A stretch of DNA of 17,235 nucleotides from Gammaproteobacteria bacterium UBA1119. Lineage in GTDB: Bacteria > Pseudomonadota > Gammaproteobacteria > Pseudomonadales > Azotimanducaceae. The translations under genes were made by a program, and so were the position numbers. The DNA lies in assembly GCA_002313255.1 (NCBI GenBank), contig DCBA01000138.1:8940-26174 (forward strand). Reading direction: 5' to 3'. A model generated the notes under the pieces. The model worked only from the letters and a program-made list of their open reading frames with translations, did no database searches and was not told the DNA's origin. Of the stretch, positions 1-7,830 are shown piece after piece; within the stretch, counting starts at the first letter, position 1; the number at the start of each line of letters is the position of its first letter.

Positions 1-660
1 AACCTCCATCTCAAATTCTTTCCATCCCAATAGCGATTCATCGATCAATAACTCGCTGGTTGGCGAAAGATCTAAGCCCCCCGAACATATCTCGATAAAT
101 TCCTCGCGGTTGTATGCAATCCCGCCGCCACTCCCACCCAGAGTAAAGGAAGGTCTAATGATGCAGGGGAATCCAAGCTGGCTCTGGACCTGAAGCGCTT
201 CTTCCAAACTATGTGCGATCGCGGAACGGGGAGTTTCTAACCCAATCCGCCGCATGGCGTGATCAAAACGCTCTCTATCTTCCGCTTTGTCAATCGCATC
301 ATGACTGGCACCAATGAGTTCAACATTGTGGGCGTCAAGGACTCCTTCACGAACGAGATCAAGCGCACAATTGAGTCCGGTCTGGCCGCCCATCGTAGGT
401 AACAACGCCTCCGGTTTTTCCCGAACAATGATCTCAGCAACAGTTTTCCACTCCACCGGCTCTATGTAGGTCGCATCTGCCATCGTAGGATCCGTCATTA
501 TCGTCGCCGGATTCGAATTGACCAACACGACCCGATATCCCTCGCTGCGAAGAGCTTTGCATGCCTGCGCACCGGAATAATCAAATTCGCAAGCCTGCCC
601 GATGACGATTGGGCCAGCGCCGATGATAAGCACGGTCTCTATATCCTCGCGCTTAGGCAT
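1..660 (-). CDS. carB: Carbamoyl-phosphate synthase large subunit, N-terminal part (cut by window edge)
   Basis: CarB uses ATP, bicarbonate and the ammonia delivered by CarA to make carbamoyl phosphate for arginine and pyrimidine synthesis in the cytoplasm. The 220 codons visible here read [20 protein letters not shown], then the family motifs [23 protein letters not shown] and [10 protein letters not shown], and later the glycine-rich GGSGGG of the first ATP-grasp half. The frame stays open to base 1, so about four fifths of a roughly 1,070-residue protein lies outside the window. The ATG at 660 has a GAGGG ribosome-binding site inside the end of carA. The two genes overlap by 8 nt (ATGCCTAA), which implies translational coupling and fits equal production of the two subunits. 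The protein assignment is very secure; only its full length cannot be seen. Confidence 0.97.
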   Translation of the reverse strand, partial: MPKREDIETVLIIGAGPIVIGQACEFDYSGAQACKALRSEGYRVVLVNSNPATIMTDPTMADATYIEPVEWKTVAEIIVREKPEALLPTMGGQTGLNCALDLVREGVLDAHNVELIGASHDAIDKAEDRERFDHAMRRIGLETPRSAIAHSLEEALQVQSQLGFPCIIRPSFTLGGSGGGIAYNREEFIEICSGGLDLSPTSELLIDESLLGWKEFEMEV

Positions 661-1795
661 CGGCGCCCTCGTTCTTGTAATCAGACATCATTTGGACAAA
701 TCGATCGAAAAGATAGGCACAGTCCTGCGGTCCTGGGCTAGCTTCCGGGTGGCCTTGAAAACCGAACGCCGGTTTGTCCGTTCTGGCTAACCCTTGGAGA
801 GAACCGTCGAAGAGCGACACGTGCGTAACCTCTAGATTTTGAGGCAAAGAGTCCCCGTCTACGGCAAAACCGTGGTTCTGGCTGGTGATGATGACGCGAC
901 CCGTCGATAAATCCTGAACTGGATGATTTGCACCGTGATGGCCATGGGTCATCTTGACTGTCCTTGCGTCGCTCGCCAAAGCCAGTAACTGACAGCCGAG
1001 GCAAATCCCAAACAACGGAAGTCCTGTCTCTAAGAATTTTCTTATAGCGGTAATCGCGTAATCGCAAGGGTCGGGATCGCCCGGACCGTTGGATAGAAAA
1101 ACTCCGTCGGGATGCATTGCCATCACAGTTTCGGCAGACGTCGTTGCTGGTACCAGCGTCACGTCGCATCCTCGATCGGACAAAAGACGTGAAATTGCGT
1201 GTTTTATACCAAAGTCATAGGCAACGACCTTATGGACAAAAGGCTCTGATTCGGCATAACCCTCGCCTAAACGCCAACTGCCACCCCTCCAACTCACGAC
1301 ATCCTGACGACTCACCACTTTCGCTAAATCCATCCCAGCTAATCCCGGAAATGCATTTGCCTGAGCGAGAGCGTCATCCTCAGAGACTTCTTCGCATGCC
1401 ATTAAACAACCGGCTAAAGAACCCTTCCGCCGAAGAATTCGAGTTAGTCTGCGCGTATCGATCCCGTCGATAGCGACGACCTCTTTATCTCGCAGAAAAT
1501 CAGTAAGCGATTGACTAGCCCTCCAACTACTTACCTCGACCGGGAGATCGCGTATCACCAGGCCGTCTGCCCATACGCGGTCGGACTCCATGTCCTCCTC
1601 ATTCGTTCCGGTATTTCCGATATGGGGATACGTGAGGGTAATAATTTGGCGGGCATAAGACGGGTCGGTAAGAATTTCTTGATAACCGGTCATCGCCGTA
1701 TTGAAGACGACTTCTCCAGTTGCCGTGCCAGGAATACCAATGGAGCGCCCGCGAAAAACGCTACCGTCTTCAAGTACCAGTATGGCGGGCTTCAC
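653..1795 (-). CDS. carA: Carbamoyl-phosphate synthase small (glutaminase) subunit
   Basis: CarA hydrolyses glutamine and passes ammonia to CarB. With the GTG start chosen here the protein has 380 residues, close to the 382 of E. coli. It begins [16 protein letters not shown] and has the N-terminal CarA domain followed by a class I glutamine amidotransferase domain. The nucleophile is Cys265 in GICLGCQ, and the His349/Glu351 pair is in [16 protein letters not shown] and SQNHGFAVD are also family signatures. An in-frame ATG at 1840 would add 15 residues, but its coding extension would run through a terminator-like hairpin. The GTG at 1795 has AGGAAG just upstream and gives the normal family N-terminus. 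Many relatives have His where this one has a second Cys (268) after the nucleophile loop. carA lies 141 nt after dapB and overlaps carB by 8 nt. Confidence 0.96.
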   Translation of the reverse strand: MKPAILVLEDGSVFRGRSIGIPGTATGEVVFNTAMTGYQEILTDPSYARQIITLTYPHIGNTGTNEEDMESDRVWADGLVIRDLPVEVSSWRASQSLTDFLRDKEVVAIDGIDTRRLTRILRRKGSLAGCLMACEEVSEDDALAQANAFPGLAGMDLAKVVSRQDVVSWRGGSWRLGEGYAESEPFVHKVVAYDFGIKHAISRLLSDRGCDVTLVPATTSAETVMAMHPDGVFLSNGPGDPDPCDYAITAIRKFLETGLPLFGICLGCQLLALASDARTVKMTHGHHGANHPVQDLSTGRVIITSQNHGFAVDGDSLPQNLEVTHVSLFDGSLQGLARTDKPAFGFQGHPEASPGPQDCAYLFDRFVQMMSDYKNEGADA

Positions 1796-1806
1796 TTGCT
1801 TCCTAT

Positions 1807-1838
1807 AAAAAGGCGGGAAAGACTTCCGCCCTCCCGCC
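1807..1838 (-). terminator. Intrinsic terminator or attenuator in the carA leader
   Basis: Read leftward, GGCGGGA (1838-1832) pairs with TCCCGCC (1818-1812) across a 13-nt loop, and TTTTT (1811-1807) follows at once. A competing fold pairs GGAA with TTCC around GTCT and extends into the GC arm. A GC-rich hairpin plus a U-tract is the standard factor-independent terminator layout. It lies between dapB and carA and ends 11 nt before the carA GTG, overlapping its ribosome-binding region. It could end the chaperone-dapB transcript, attenuate carAB expression, or both. I found no leader peptide and no clear promoter in 1839-1936, so the attenuation role is an inference. Confidence 0.68.
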
Positions 1839-1936
1839 ATAGCTTCGTATCGCCCGACCCGAAATCGAGCGCCAGAATTCTAGCGGCAAACGGGAATAAT
1901 TGCGCGGATCATAGTGTCGTCACCGCAAAAAATGGT

Positions 1937-2746
1937 TCAGAGTCCGAGCACGTTCTCCATGCCAAAAAGACCCCTTTCTTTCATCGCGATCTTATTAGCA
2001 ACAAATCGAACGGCCCGAATAGCGCCTGCCGCGAAGTTCGACCGACTTTGTGCTCGGTGTGTAATCTCGATGCGCTCACCCGTTCCTGCAAAGGTCACCG
2101 TATGTTCTCCGACAACATCTCCGCCACGGGCAGAATGAAATCCAATAGTTGGTTGCGCACGCTCACCGGTGTCGCCAACCCGTCCGTATATCGCGTCCTT
2201 TTCAAGATCGCGCCCGAGCGTCGTCGCGACAATTTCGCCCATCCGAACGGCGGTTCCCGACGGCGCATCAATCTTATGGCGATGGTGCATTTCGTATATT
2301 TCAATATCGACGGAATCACCCAGAATCTCGGCCGCGGTTTCGATCAAACGAAACGCAACGTTGACTCCAATACTCATATTGGGAGCCATCACAATGGGTA
2401 TCGACCCGGCGGCAACCTGGATGTCGCGCAGTCCGGAGGCATCGAACCCAGTCGTCCCAATAACCATCCCGAAACTATCCGCGACACCCGCGTCAAGAAG
2501 TCCGAGCGTTGCTGCAGGAATACTAAAATCGACCAGCACGTCAAAAGTCGATCCATGGGTATTCGTTACCACTGGAACACCGATTGCGCCAACCCCGGCA
2601 ACCAACCCCGCGTCTTGCCCCAAAAATTCGGAATCCGAACGTTCAAGTGCTACCACAAGCGATAGATCTTTTTCGTCGTCGATAGCTTGCGTCAACATCC
2701 GACCCATGCGCCCCGCGGCACCGTTAATTGCGACGTCAATCGACAT
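1937..2746 (-). CDS. dapB: 4-hydroxy-tetrahydrodipicolinate reductase
   Basis: DapB reduces the product of DapA with NAD(P)H to tetrahydrodipicolinate, on the path to lysine and to the diaminopimelate of peptidoglycan. The 269-residue protein matches the usual length (273 in E. coli). It has the N-terminal dinucleotide-binding loop GAAGRMG (residues 9-15) and the second cofactor-site motif GTTGF near residue 97. The substrate motif is HHRHK (154-158) followed by DAPSGTA, where the family's catalytic His and Lys lie, and the C-terminus FGMENVLGL is typical. The ATG at 2746 is only 2 nt after the dnaJ stop (TGAGTATG), so translation is probably coupled to dnaJ. This places a cell-wall and lysine enzyme on the chaperone transcript, an order also known in other gammaproteobacteria. 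Confidence 0.97.
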   Translation of the reverse strand: MSIDVAINGAAGRMGRMLTQAIDDEKDLSLVVALERSDSEFLGQDAGLVAGVGAIGVPVVTNTHGSTFDVLVDFSIPAATLGLLDAGVADSFGMVIGTTGFDASGLRDIQVAAGSIPIVMAPNMSIGVNVAFRLIETAAEILGDSVDIEIYEMHHRHKIDAPSGTAVRMGEIVATTLGRDLEKDAIYGRVGDTGERAQPTIGFHSARGGDVVGEHTVTFAGTGERIEITHRAQSRSNFAAGAIRAVRFVANKIAMKERGLFGMENVLGL

Positions 2747-2748
2747 AC

Positions 2749-3885
2749 TCAGGTACCCGTCATCCGCTCTACAAAATCGCGCACCGCCCGAAACCAGGAC
2801 ATCTCCTTCGGCGAATGCTCGCCTCCATCGTTAGCAAGGCTTTGGTGAAGCTCTTTCAATAGCGTCACTTGTTGTTCGGATAAGCGCACGGGGGTTTCAA
2901 TGACTACCCGGCACAGTAGATCTCCAGTCGCACCACCACGAACGGGATGCACGCCCTTCCCACGCAATCGAAACAGTTTACCGGTCTGGGTTTCCGCAGG
3001 AACCCGAAGCTTCACTTTGCCGTCCAGCGTCGGAACCTCTAACTCGCCACCTAACGCCGCTTGGGTAAACGAGATAGGGACTTGGCAGTGCAAATGACTA
3101 CCCTCACGTTCGAATATCGCGTGATCCCTAACATTTATCTGGACGTATAAATCACCAGCAGGTCCACCGTTTGGACCTGCCTCGCCTTCGCCAGAGAGTC
3201 GAATTCGATCATCATTGTCGACGCCCCGAGGCACTTCAACGCGGAGAGTCTTCTGCTGTTCCACACGACCACCGCCACCACACACCCGGCAAGGATCGGC
3301 AATCACTTTGCCGACACCACCACACCTTGGACACGTCTGCTGGACGGCGAAAAAACCACGAGCAATTCTCACTTGACCCGCCCCTGAACATTCGGGACAA
3401 GTACTAGGCGCCGAACCCGGGGCCGCTCCCGAGCCTCCACAATCACCACACGCGGACATCACCGATACTCGGATTTCCACGGAATCACCAGCCACCGCTT
3501 GTTCTAGATCGAGGTCTAGGAGATAGCGTAAGTCAGCACCCGTTTGCGCAGCCGTTCTTCCCCGCCTACCTTGAGCCCCACCAAAGATGTCGCCGAAGAC
3601 ATCGCCAAAAACATCGCCTAAATTCCCGTCAAATCCACCACCCATACCGCCGTTGCGCCCTTCGACGCCGGCATGACCAAACTGATCATAGGCTTGACGT
3701 TTTTCGGAGTCAGAAAGGACCTCGTACGCTTCCGATGCCTCCTTGAAACGAACATCGGCATCCTTAGCATCTGGATTTCGATCGGGATGATATTTCATTG
3801 CTAGACGGCGATACGCTTTCTTGATATCGCTATCGCCCGTGCCTCGGTCTACCCCAAGCACTTCGTAGTAATCGCGTTTAGCCAT
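2749..3885 (-). CDS. dnaJ: Chaperone protein DnaJ (Hsp40)
   Basis: DnaJ delivers unfolded clients to DnaK and stimulates its ATPase. The 378 residues show the full type I layout. The J domain has HPD at 33-35, and a Gly/Phe linker contains the short repeat [12 protein letters not shown] (91-102). The zinc module at 146-206 has four CxxCxGxG motifs ([32 protein letters not shown]), and two C-terminal substrate-binding domains follow. The ATG at 3885 is preceded by AGGGGAATC, a good ribosome-binding site. A 63-nt gap separates it from dnaK. That gap holds only a short possible GCTG/CAGC hairpin with no U-tract, so read-through from dnaK is likely. Its stop lies 2 nt before dapB. Confidence 0.98.
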   Translation of the reverse strand: MAKRDYYEVLGVDRGTGDSDIKKAYRRLAMKYHPDRNPDAKDADVRFKEASEAYEVLSDSEKRQAYDQFGHAGVEGRNGGMGGGFDGNLGDVFGDVFGDIFGGAQGRRGRTAAQTGADLRYLLDLDLEQAVAGDSVEIRVSVMSACGDCGGSGAAPGSAPSTCPECSGAGQVRIARGFFAVQQTCPRCGGVGKVIADPCRVCGGGGRVEQQKTLRVEVPRGVDNDDRIRLSGEGEAGPNGGPAGDLYVQINVRDHAIFEREGSHLHCQVPISFTQAALGGELEVPTLDGKVKLRVPAETQTGKLFRLRGKGVHPVRGGATGDLLCRVVIETPVRLSEQQVTLLKELHQSLANDGGEHSPKEMSWFRAVRDFVERMTGT

Positions 3886-3948
3886 GATTCCCCTGACCGC
3901 GCCCAGCTGAGACCAGCGGCCCCCGAAGGTTGAAGACTACCCTTTCAA

Positions 3949-5871
3949 TTACTTTTCGTCGTCCTTAACTTCTTCGTACTCGGCATCGACAACATCGTCT
4001 GTTTCCGGCGAACCTGCGCCATCGTCATCACCTTCCGTTGCCGCGGCTGCCGTTTCATTCGCATACATCTTTTGCGCTAGACCACTCGTAGCTTCGGACA
4101 ACACTTGTATCGCCGCTTCGATCCGCTCTTTGTCATCGGTCTTACTGGCTTCGTCCAATGATGTCGTTGCAGATTCAATGGCCTCTTTCTCTTCGTCCGA
4201 TACCTGATCCGCGGCATCAGTGAGCATCTTGCGCGCCGCGTGTGAAAGTCCGTTGGCCTGATTTCGCAAATTGACCAATTCCTCGAATTTCGCATCCTCT
4301 TCCGTATGTGCTTCAGCGTCCCTCACCATGTCATCGATCTCTTCATCGGAGAGGCCCCCCGACGCCTTGATGACAATCGATTGCTCTTTGCTCGTTGCCG
4401 TATCTTTGGCCGATACGTTCAGTATGCCGTTTGCATCTATATCGAAGCTGACTTCAATCTGCGGTATGCCGCGAGGAGCTGGCGGAATGTCCGAAAGGTC
4501 GAATCTACCCAGGGACTTATTCTGGGCAACTTGTTTCCTTTCCCCTTGTAATACGTGGATCGTTACCGCAGTTTGATTGTCATCTGCGGTCGAGAAGATC
4601 TGTTGCTTCTTCCCGGGAATGGTGGTGTTTTTGTCGATGAGCGTGCTCATGACTCCTCCCAGCGTTTCGATACCCAACGATAACGGCGTTACATCAAGCA
4701 GCAGTACATCTTTGACGTCGCCGGATAGCACGGCTCCTTGGATTGCCGCTCCCATGGCAACGGCTTCATCCGGGTTGACGTCCTTTCTCGGTTCTTTCCC
4801 AAAATATCCACTGACTTTTTCTTGAACCAATGGCATACGGGTCTGTCCGCCGACCAAGATGACGTCATCAATATCCCCAACCCTCAAACCCGCATCGTCA
4901 ATGGCCGTCCGGCAGGGTCCGATGGTCCTCTCGACTAGATTTTCGACCAACGCCTCCAATTTAGCCCTTGTGACTTTAACCACGAGGTGTTTCGGACCGG
5001 TGTTGTCCGCCGTGATGTACGGCAGATTGACCTCAGTTTCCTGACTGGTCGAAAGTTCGATCTTGGCTTTCTCCGCTGCTTCTTTTAGTCGTTGTAAAGC
5101 TAACGGATCACTATGCAGGTCTATCCCATTTTGTTCTTTAAATTCATCGGCTAGGTAGTCGATCAACGTAAGGTCGAAATCTTCGCCTCCCAGGAACGTG
5201 TCGCCGTTCGTTGAAAGCACTTCAAACTGAGTTTCACCGTCAATTTCGGCAATCTCTATCACCGAAACATCAAACGTCCCGCCGCCAAGATCGTATACCG
5301 CGATCTTCGAATCCCCACGCCGCTTATCCATCCCATATGCGAGTGCAGCCGCGGTTGGTTCATTAATGATTCGGCGAACTTCAAGCCCGGCAATCTTGCC
5401 GGCGTCTTTGGTGGCCTGTCGTTGTGAATCATTGAAGTATGCCGGCACGGTGATCACCGCTTCGGAGACCGAATCACCCAGAAAATCTTCAGCAGTCTTT
5501 TTCATTTTCTTGAGAACTTCCGCGGACACCTGCGGCGGCGCAAGTTGTTCGTCTTTCGCCTGCACCCAAGCATCACCATTGCTTGCTTTAACAATTTGAT
5601 AAGGGACCATCTTGATGTCCCGCTGCACCACTTCGTCGTCGAACTTGCGTCCGATCAACCGTTTAACAGCAAACAACGTGTGGTCGGGGTTGGTCACGGC
5701 CTGTCGTTTCGCACTTTGTCCAACGAGCACTTCTCCTTTATCCGAATACGCCACAGTAGACGGCGTGGTCCGGTCCCCTTCGACATTCTCGATCACTCGG
5801 GCATCGGTGCCATCTACTACGGCTACGCACGAATTTGTCGTCCCGAGGTCGATTCCTATAATTTTTGCCAT
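3949..5871 (-). CDS. dnaK: Chaperone protein DnaK (Hsp70)
   Basis: DnaK is the ATP-driven Hsp70 chaperone that works with DnaJ and the exchange factor GrpE in the cytoplasm. The 640-residue protein begins [20 protein letters not shown], with the phosphate-1 loop GIDLGTTNS, and continues with [13 protein letters not shown] and [13 protein letters not shown]. The nucleotide-binding domain ends near residue 385, followed by the interdomain linker [15 protein letters not shown]. The substrate-binding domain has the usual helical lid and the acidic tail ending [12 protein letters not shown]. Length and termini match E. coli (638). A sigma-32-type promoter lies about 60-90 nt upstream, so this gene can be transcribed apart from hrcA and grpE. 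The ribosome-binding site AGG in TAGGTTAAAC is modest. Confidence 0.99.
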   Translation of the reverse strand: MAKIIGIDLGTTNSCVAVVDGTDARVIENVEGDRTTPSTVAYSDKGEVLVGQSAKRQAVTNPDHTLFAVKRLIGRKFDDEVVQRDIKMVPYQIVKASNGDAWVQAKDEQLAPPQVSAEVLKKMKKTAEDFLGDSVSEAVITVPAYFNDSQRQATKDAGKIAGLEVRRIINEPTAAALAYGMDKRRGDSKIAVYDLGGGTFDVSVIEIAEIDGETQFEVLSTNGDTFLGGEDFDLTLIDYLADEFKEQNGIDLHSDPLALQRLKEAAEKAKIELSTSQETEVNLPYITADNTGPKHLVVKVTRAKLEALVENLVERTIGPCRTAIDDAGLRVGDIDDVILVGGQTRMPLVQEKVSGYFGKEPRKDVNPDEAVAMGAAIQGAVLSGDVKDVLLLDVTPLSLGIETLGGVMSTLIDKNTTIPGKKQQIFSTADDNQTAVTIHVLQGERKQVAQNKSLGRFDLSDIPPAPRGIPQIEVSFDIDANGILNVSAKDTATSKEQSIVIKASGGLSDEEIDDMVRDAEAHTEEDAKFEELVNLRNQANGLSHAARKMLTDAADQVSDEEKEAIESATTSLDEASKTDDKERIEAAIQVLSEATSGLAQKMYANETAAAATEGDDDGAGSPETDDVVDAEYEEVKDDEK

Positions 5872-5932
5872 GTTTAACCTATTACTGGCGCCGCTTTCTC
5901 AGCATAACGCTCACGCTTTCTATCAACCTGAC

Positions 5933-5961
5933 ATATTGGGTCCAATTCCCGAAGTTTCAAG
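5933..5961 (-). promoter_or_regulatory. Heat-shock (sigma-32, RpoH) promoter for dnaK
   Basis: Read leftward, CTTGAAA (5961-5955) is an exact match to the sigma-32 -35 box, and CCCAATAT (5940-5933) matches the -10 box CCCCATNT at all positions but one. The spacer is 14 nt, within the normal range for this sigma factor. It starts 3 nt after the grpE stop codon and predicts a transcript start near 5927, giving a leader of about 57 nt before the dnaK ATG. The match to the published consensus is by eye; no start site has been measured here. Confidence 0.72.
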
Positions 5962-5964
5962 GGC

Positions 5965-6627
5965 TCAGAGTGCCGTTTTTGGCTCCGACATGCCTTTCGC
6001 CACCAACACACGGGCCGGACGCACAAGCCGGTTATTGAGTGTGTAACCCTTTTGAACGACTTCCAGGACGGATCCGGGTTCTGCGTCCGGGTTTTCGAGC
6101 ACACTCATCGCTTCGTGATACTCGGGATCAAACGGTTCGCCAGTCGGATCGATCGACTTTATTCCAGCTTTCTCCAGCACATCGATAAAAAGGCGGAATG
6201 AAAGTTCAACACCTTCTAGCGTGGCATGAACTGACCCGTCACTTTCTTGGTCATCATCCGCAGCCGTCTCCACCGCTTTTTCAAAGCTATCGAGCACGGG
6301 TAAAAGCTTCTCGGTCAAACTCTCGAGTGCATATTTATGCGCGTTCTCAACTGCCTTATCGGCACGTTTCCGGATGTTGTCGGCCTCCGCCACAGCTCTT
6401 AAGGCTCGATCTTCTGCATCGGCCAACTGTTCCCGAACCTCTTCGAGCGCTATCTCTGGCGAAGTCTCTGCAGATTCATCTGCGGTAGCTTCGTCGTCGA
6501 GTTCACAAGTTTTGACCTCGTCGGACGATGCGTTGGGATCTACCGCAGAGTCCGAAGGGTTTTCGTCGGATTGTGAAACCGGAGAATCTTCACCGGACCC
6601 TACGTTTGAGTCTTTTTCTTCTGCCAT
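5965..6627 (-). CDS. grpE: Nucleotide exchange factor GrpE
   Basis: GrpE releases ADP from DnaK and works as a dimer. The 220 residues have the family layout. A long acidic, Ser-rich and probably disordered N-terminus (about 1-60) leads into a coiled-coil helix (about 60-110) with the expected ADNIRKRADKA segment. The beta-wing domain ends in GSVLEVVQKGYTLNNRLVRP and ARVLVAKG, the strongest family signature. The N-terminal acidic tail is longer than in many relatives (E. coli 197 residues). The gene lies 54 nt after hrcA and 93 nt before dnaK. Its ribosome-binding site is weak (GGTG or ACGGGT before the ATG). The sigma-32 promoter for dnaK begins 3 nt after its stop codon. Confidence 0.96.
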   Translation of the reverse strand: MAEEKDSNVGSGEDSPVSQSDENPSDSAVDPNASSDEVKTCELDDEATADESAETSPEIALEEVREQLADAEDRALRAVAEADNIRKRADKAVENAHKYALESLTEKLLPVLDSFEKAVETAADDDQESDGSVHATLEGVELSFRLFIDVLEKAGIKSIDPTGEPFDPEYHEAMSVLENPDAEPGSVLEVVQKGYTLNNRLVRPARVLVAKGMSEPKTAL

Positions 6628-6662
6628 ACCCGTCTTTTCACCGTTATCGAAAACGTCATATG

Positions 6663-6676
6663 CGGTCGACTGACCG
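6663..6676 (-). other. Short hairpin in the hrcA-grpE gap
   Basis: CGGTC and GACCG pair around the tetraloop AGTC in the 54-nt gap between hrcA and grpE. The U-run lies on the upstream side of the stem, so it is not a terminator as read. It may be a processing or stability element, or chance. Nothing else recognisable lies in this gap, and no CIRCE or sigma-32 box is present. Confidence 0.3.
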
Positions 6677-6681
6677 AAAAA

Positions 6682-7758
6682 TCAATGCCTTCCGTAATCC
6701 AGTGCAGAGCCTAAAAGACGAGCGGTCAAGTCCACCAATGGAATCACCTTTTGATAGGACATCCGGGTGGGTCCGATCACGCCAAGCACTCCGGCAATCT
6801 CGCCGTTCACCTCATATGGCGCCGTTATAAGACTGTATTCATCGAGCGGCCGATAGCCAGACTCCTCTCCGATGAACAGCTGGACACCATCTGTCTCCAA
6901 ACAACGATCCAGCAAATGCACGATCGCGTTCTTCTCTTTGAAGGCATCGAGTAAGCCCTGAACTTCCTCTGAAGAACTGAGAAAACTCATCAAATTGCGT
7001 TCACCAGATACCACGTAATCGTGTTCGTCGTCTCGTACGAAGGTTTTCGACGCCATATCGAGCGCCGTCTGCATGAGTTCATCCACCCGCTGCTTATCAT
7101 CGCTCATGCTTTCTAGAACGCCGTTACGAATGGACATCAGCGAACGGCCACCAAACTGACGATTGATAAAGTTCGCGGCTTGAGTCAATTCAACATCCGA
7201 ATACTCGCGGTCAGTATCTACTACGCGGTTCTGCACTTCCCGCTCATTTACCACCAAGATCGCCAACACTCTATTGCCTGAGAGCGGCAGAAACTCGACC
7301 TGCCTAAGTTCGACCTGCTCGGGACGCGGCATCGTGACTAAGCCGGCGAGGTGCGAAACTTGGGAAAGGATATTTGATGCCGATTCCACAAGTTCGTTTG
7401 GAGACATGCGTGTATTGAGTCGTTCTCGTAGGTACTGCACCGATGCCGCTTCGAGTGGCTGTACCGAAATCAGGCTATCAACAAACAATCGAAGCCCTCG
7501 GTGCGTCGGCACCTTTCCAGCAGAAGTGTGTGGAGAGCGGACCAGTCCGCGCATTTCAAGGTCCGACATGATATTGCGTACGGTCGCCGGACTGACCGCG
7601 ATCTCGGTCGTTTCCGACAACGTCTTTGAACCAACCGGCGTGCCTTGTTCAAGATATTCTTCTACAAGAAGTTTAAAAAGATGTTGCTCGCGATCCGCAA
7701 TCGCGAACGTGTCCCGGGTTCCATCGTTCAATCGTTGGTGTTTTTCTGCACGTGTCAT
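6682..7758 (-). CDS. hrcA: Heat-inducible transcription repressor HrcA
   Basis: HrcA represses chaperone operons by binding the CIRCE operator, and GroEL modulates its activity in studied bacteria. The 358 residues show the N-terminal winged-helix domain with the family signature VGSKTLSE, then SPATVRNIMSDLEMRGL and HTSAGKVPTHRGLRLFVD (roughly residues 20-95). The GAF-like and dimerisation regions follow, and the C-terminus VIGPTRMSYQKVIPLVD is diagnostic. About 15 residues precede the usual family start, and there is no obvious ribosome-binding site before the ATG at 7758, so the true start could lie slightly downstream. It heads the grpE-dnaK-dnaJ operon. E. coli and pseudomonads lack HrcA in this cluster, whereas xanthomonads have it. 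The canonical target TTAGCACTC-N9-GAGTGCTAA is not seen in the window. Confidence 0.96.
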   Translation of the reverse strand: MTRAEKHQRLNDGTRDTFAIADREQHLFKLLVEEYLEQGTPVGSKTLSETTEIAVSPATVRNIMSDLEMRGLVRSPHTSAGKVPTHRGLRLFVDSLISVQPLEAASVQYLRERLNTRMSPNELVESASNILSQVSHLAGLVTMPRPEQVELRQVEFLPLSGNRVLAILVVNEREVQNRVVDTDREYSDVELTQAANFINRQFGGRSLMSIRNGVLESMSDDKQRVDELMQTALDMASKTFVRDDEHDYVVSGERNLMSFLSSSEEVQGLLDAFKEKNAIVHLLDRCLETDGVQLFIGEESGYRPLDEYSLITAPYEVNGEIAGVLGVIGPTRMSYQKVIPLVDLTARLLGSALDYGRH

Positions 7759-7796
7759 GACTACCGAAGATTAATGTAAATCCAAGGGAACGTCGG

Positions 7797-7813
7797 CTAC
7801 TCTAGCACAGTAG
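7797..7813. promoter_or_regulatory. Inverted repeat in the hrcA/recN divergent region
   Basis: CTACT-CTAGCAC-AGTAG is a perfect 5-bp inverted repeat with a 7-bp centre, placed between the divergent starts of hrcA and recN (7759-7830). It could be a shared operator. It resembles neither the E. coli LexA box (half-sites too close together) nor CIRCE, although its centre contains TAGCAC, the core of a CIRCE half-site. I cannot name a binding protein. No convincing -35/-10 pair is visible in this 72-bp gap. Confidence 0.35.
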
Positions 7814-7830
7814 AAACTGCCGATTGCGAC

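Noticed and set aside
1511..2665. A 384-codon open frame on the + strand opposite carA and dapB
   Set aside because: It lies wholly antisense to two secure genes and the gap between them, and its product has no recognisable motif. It is a codon-composition shadow.
3886..3948. Terminator between dnaK and dnaJ
   Set aside because: There is only a short GCTG-GTCT-CAGC hairpin with no U-tract, so read-through is expected.
5951..5973. GGCACTC at 5972-5966 on the - strand as a CIRCE half-site near the dnaK promoter
   Set aside because: The second half at the required 9-nt spacing (GAAACTTCG) matches only 3 of 9 bases.
7759..7830. E. coli-type LexA box before recN
   Set aside because: No CTGT-N8-ACAG is present. 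The TACT...AGTA symmetry has a 7-bp centre rather than the required 12.
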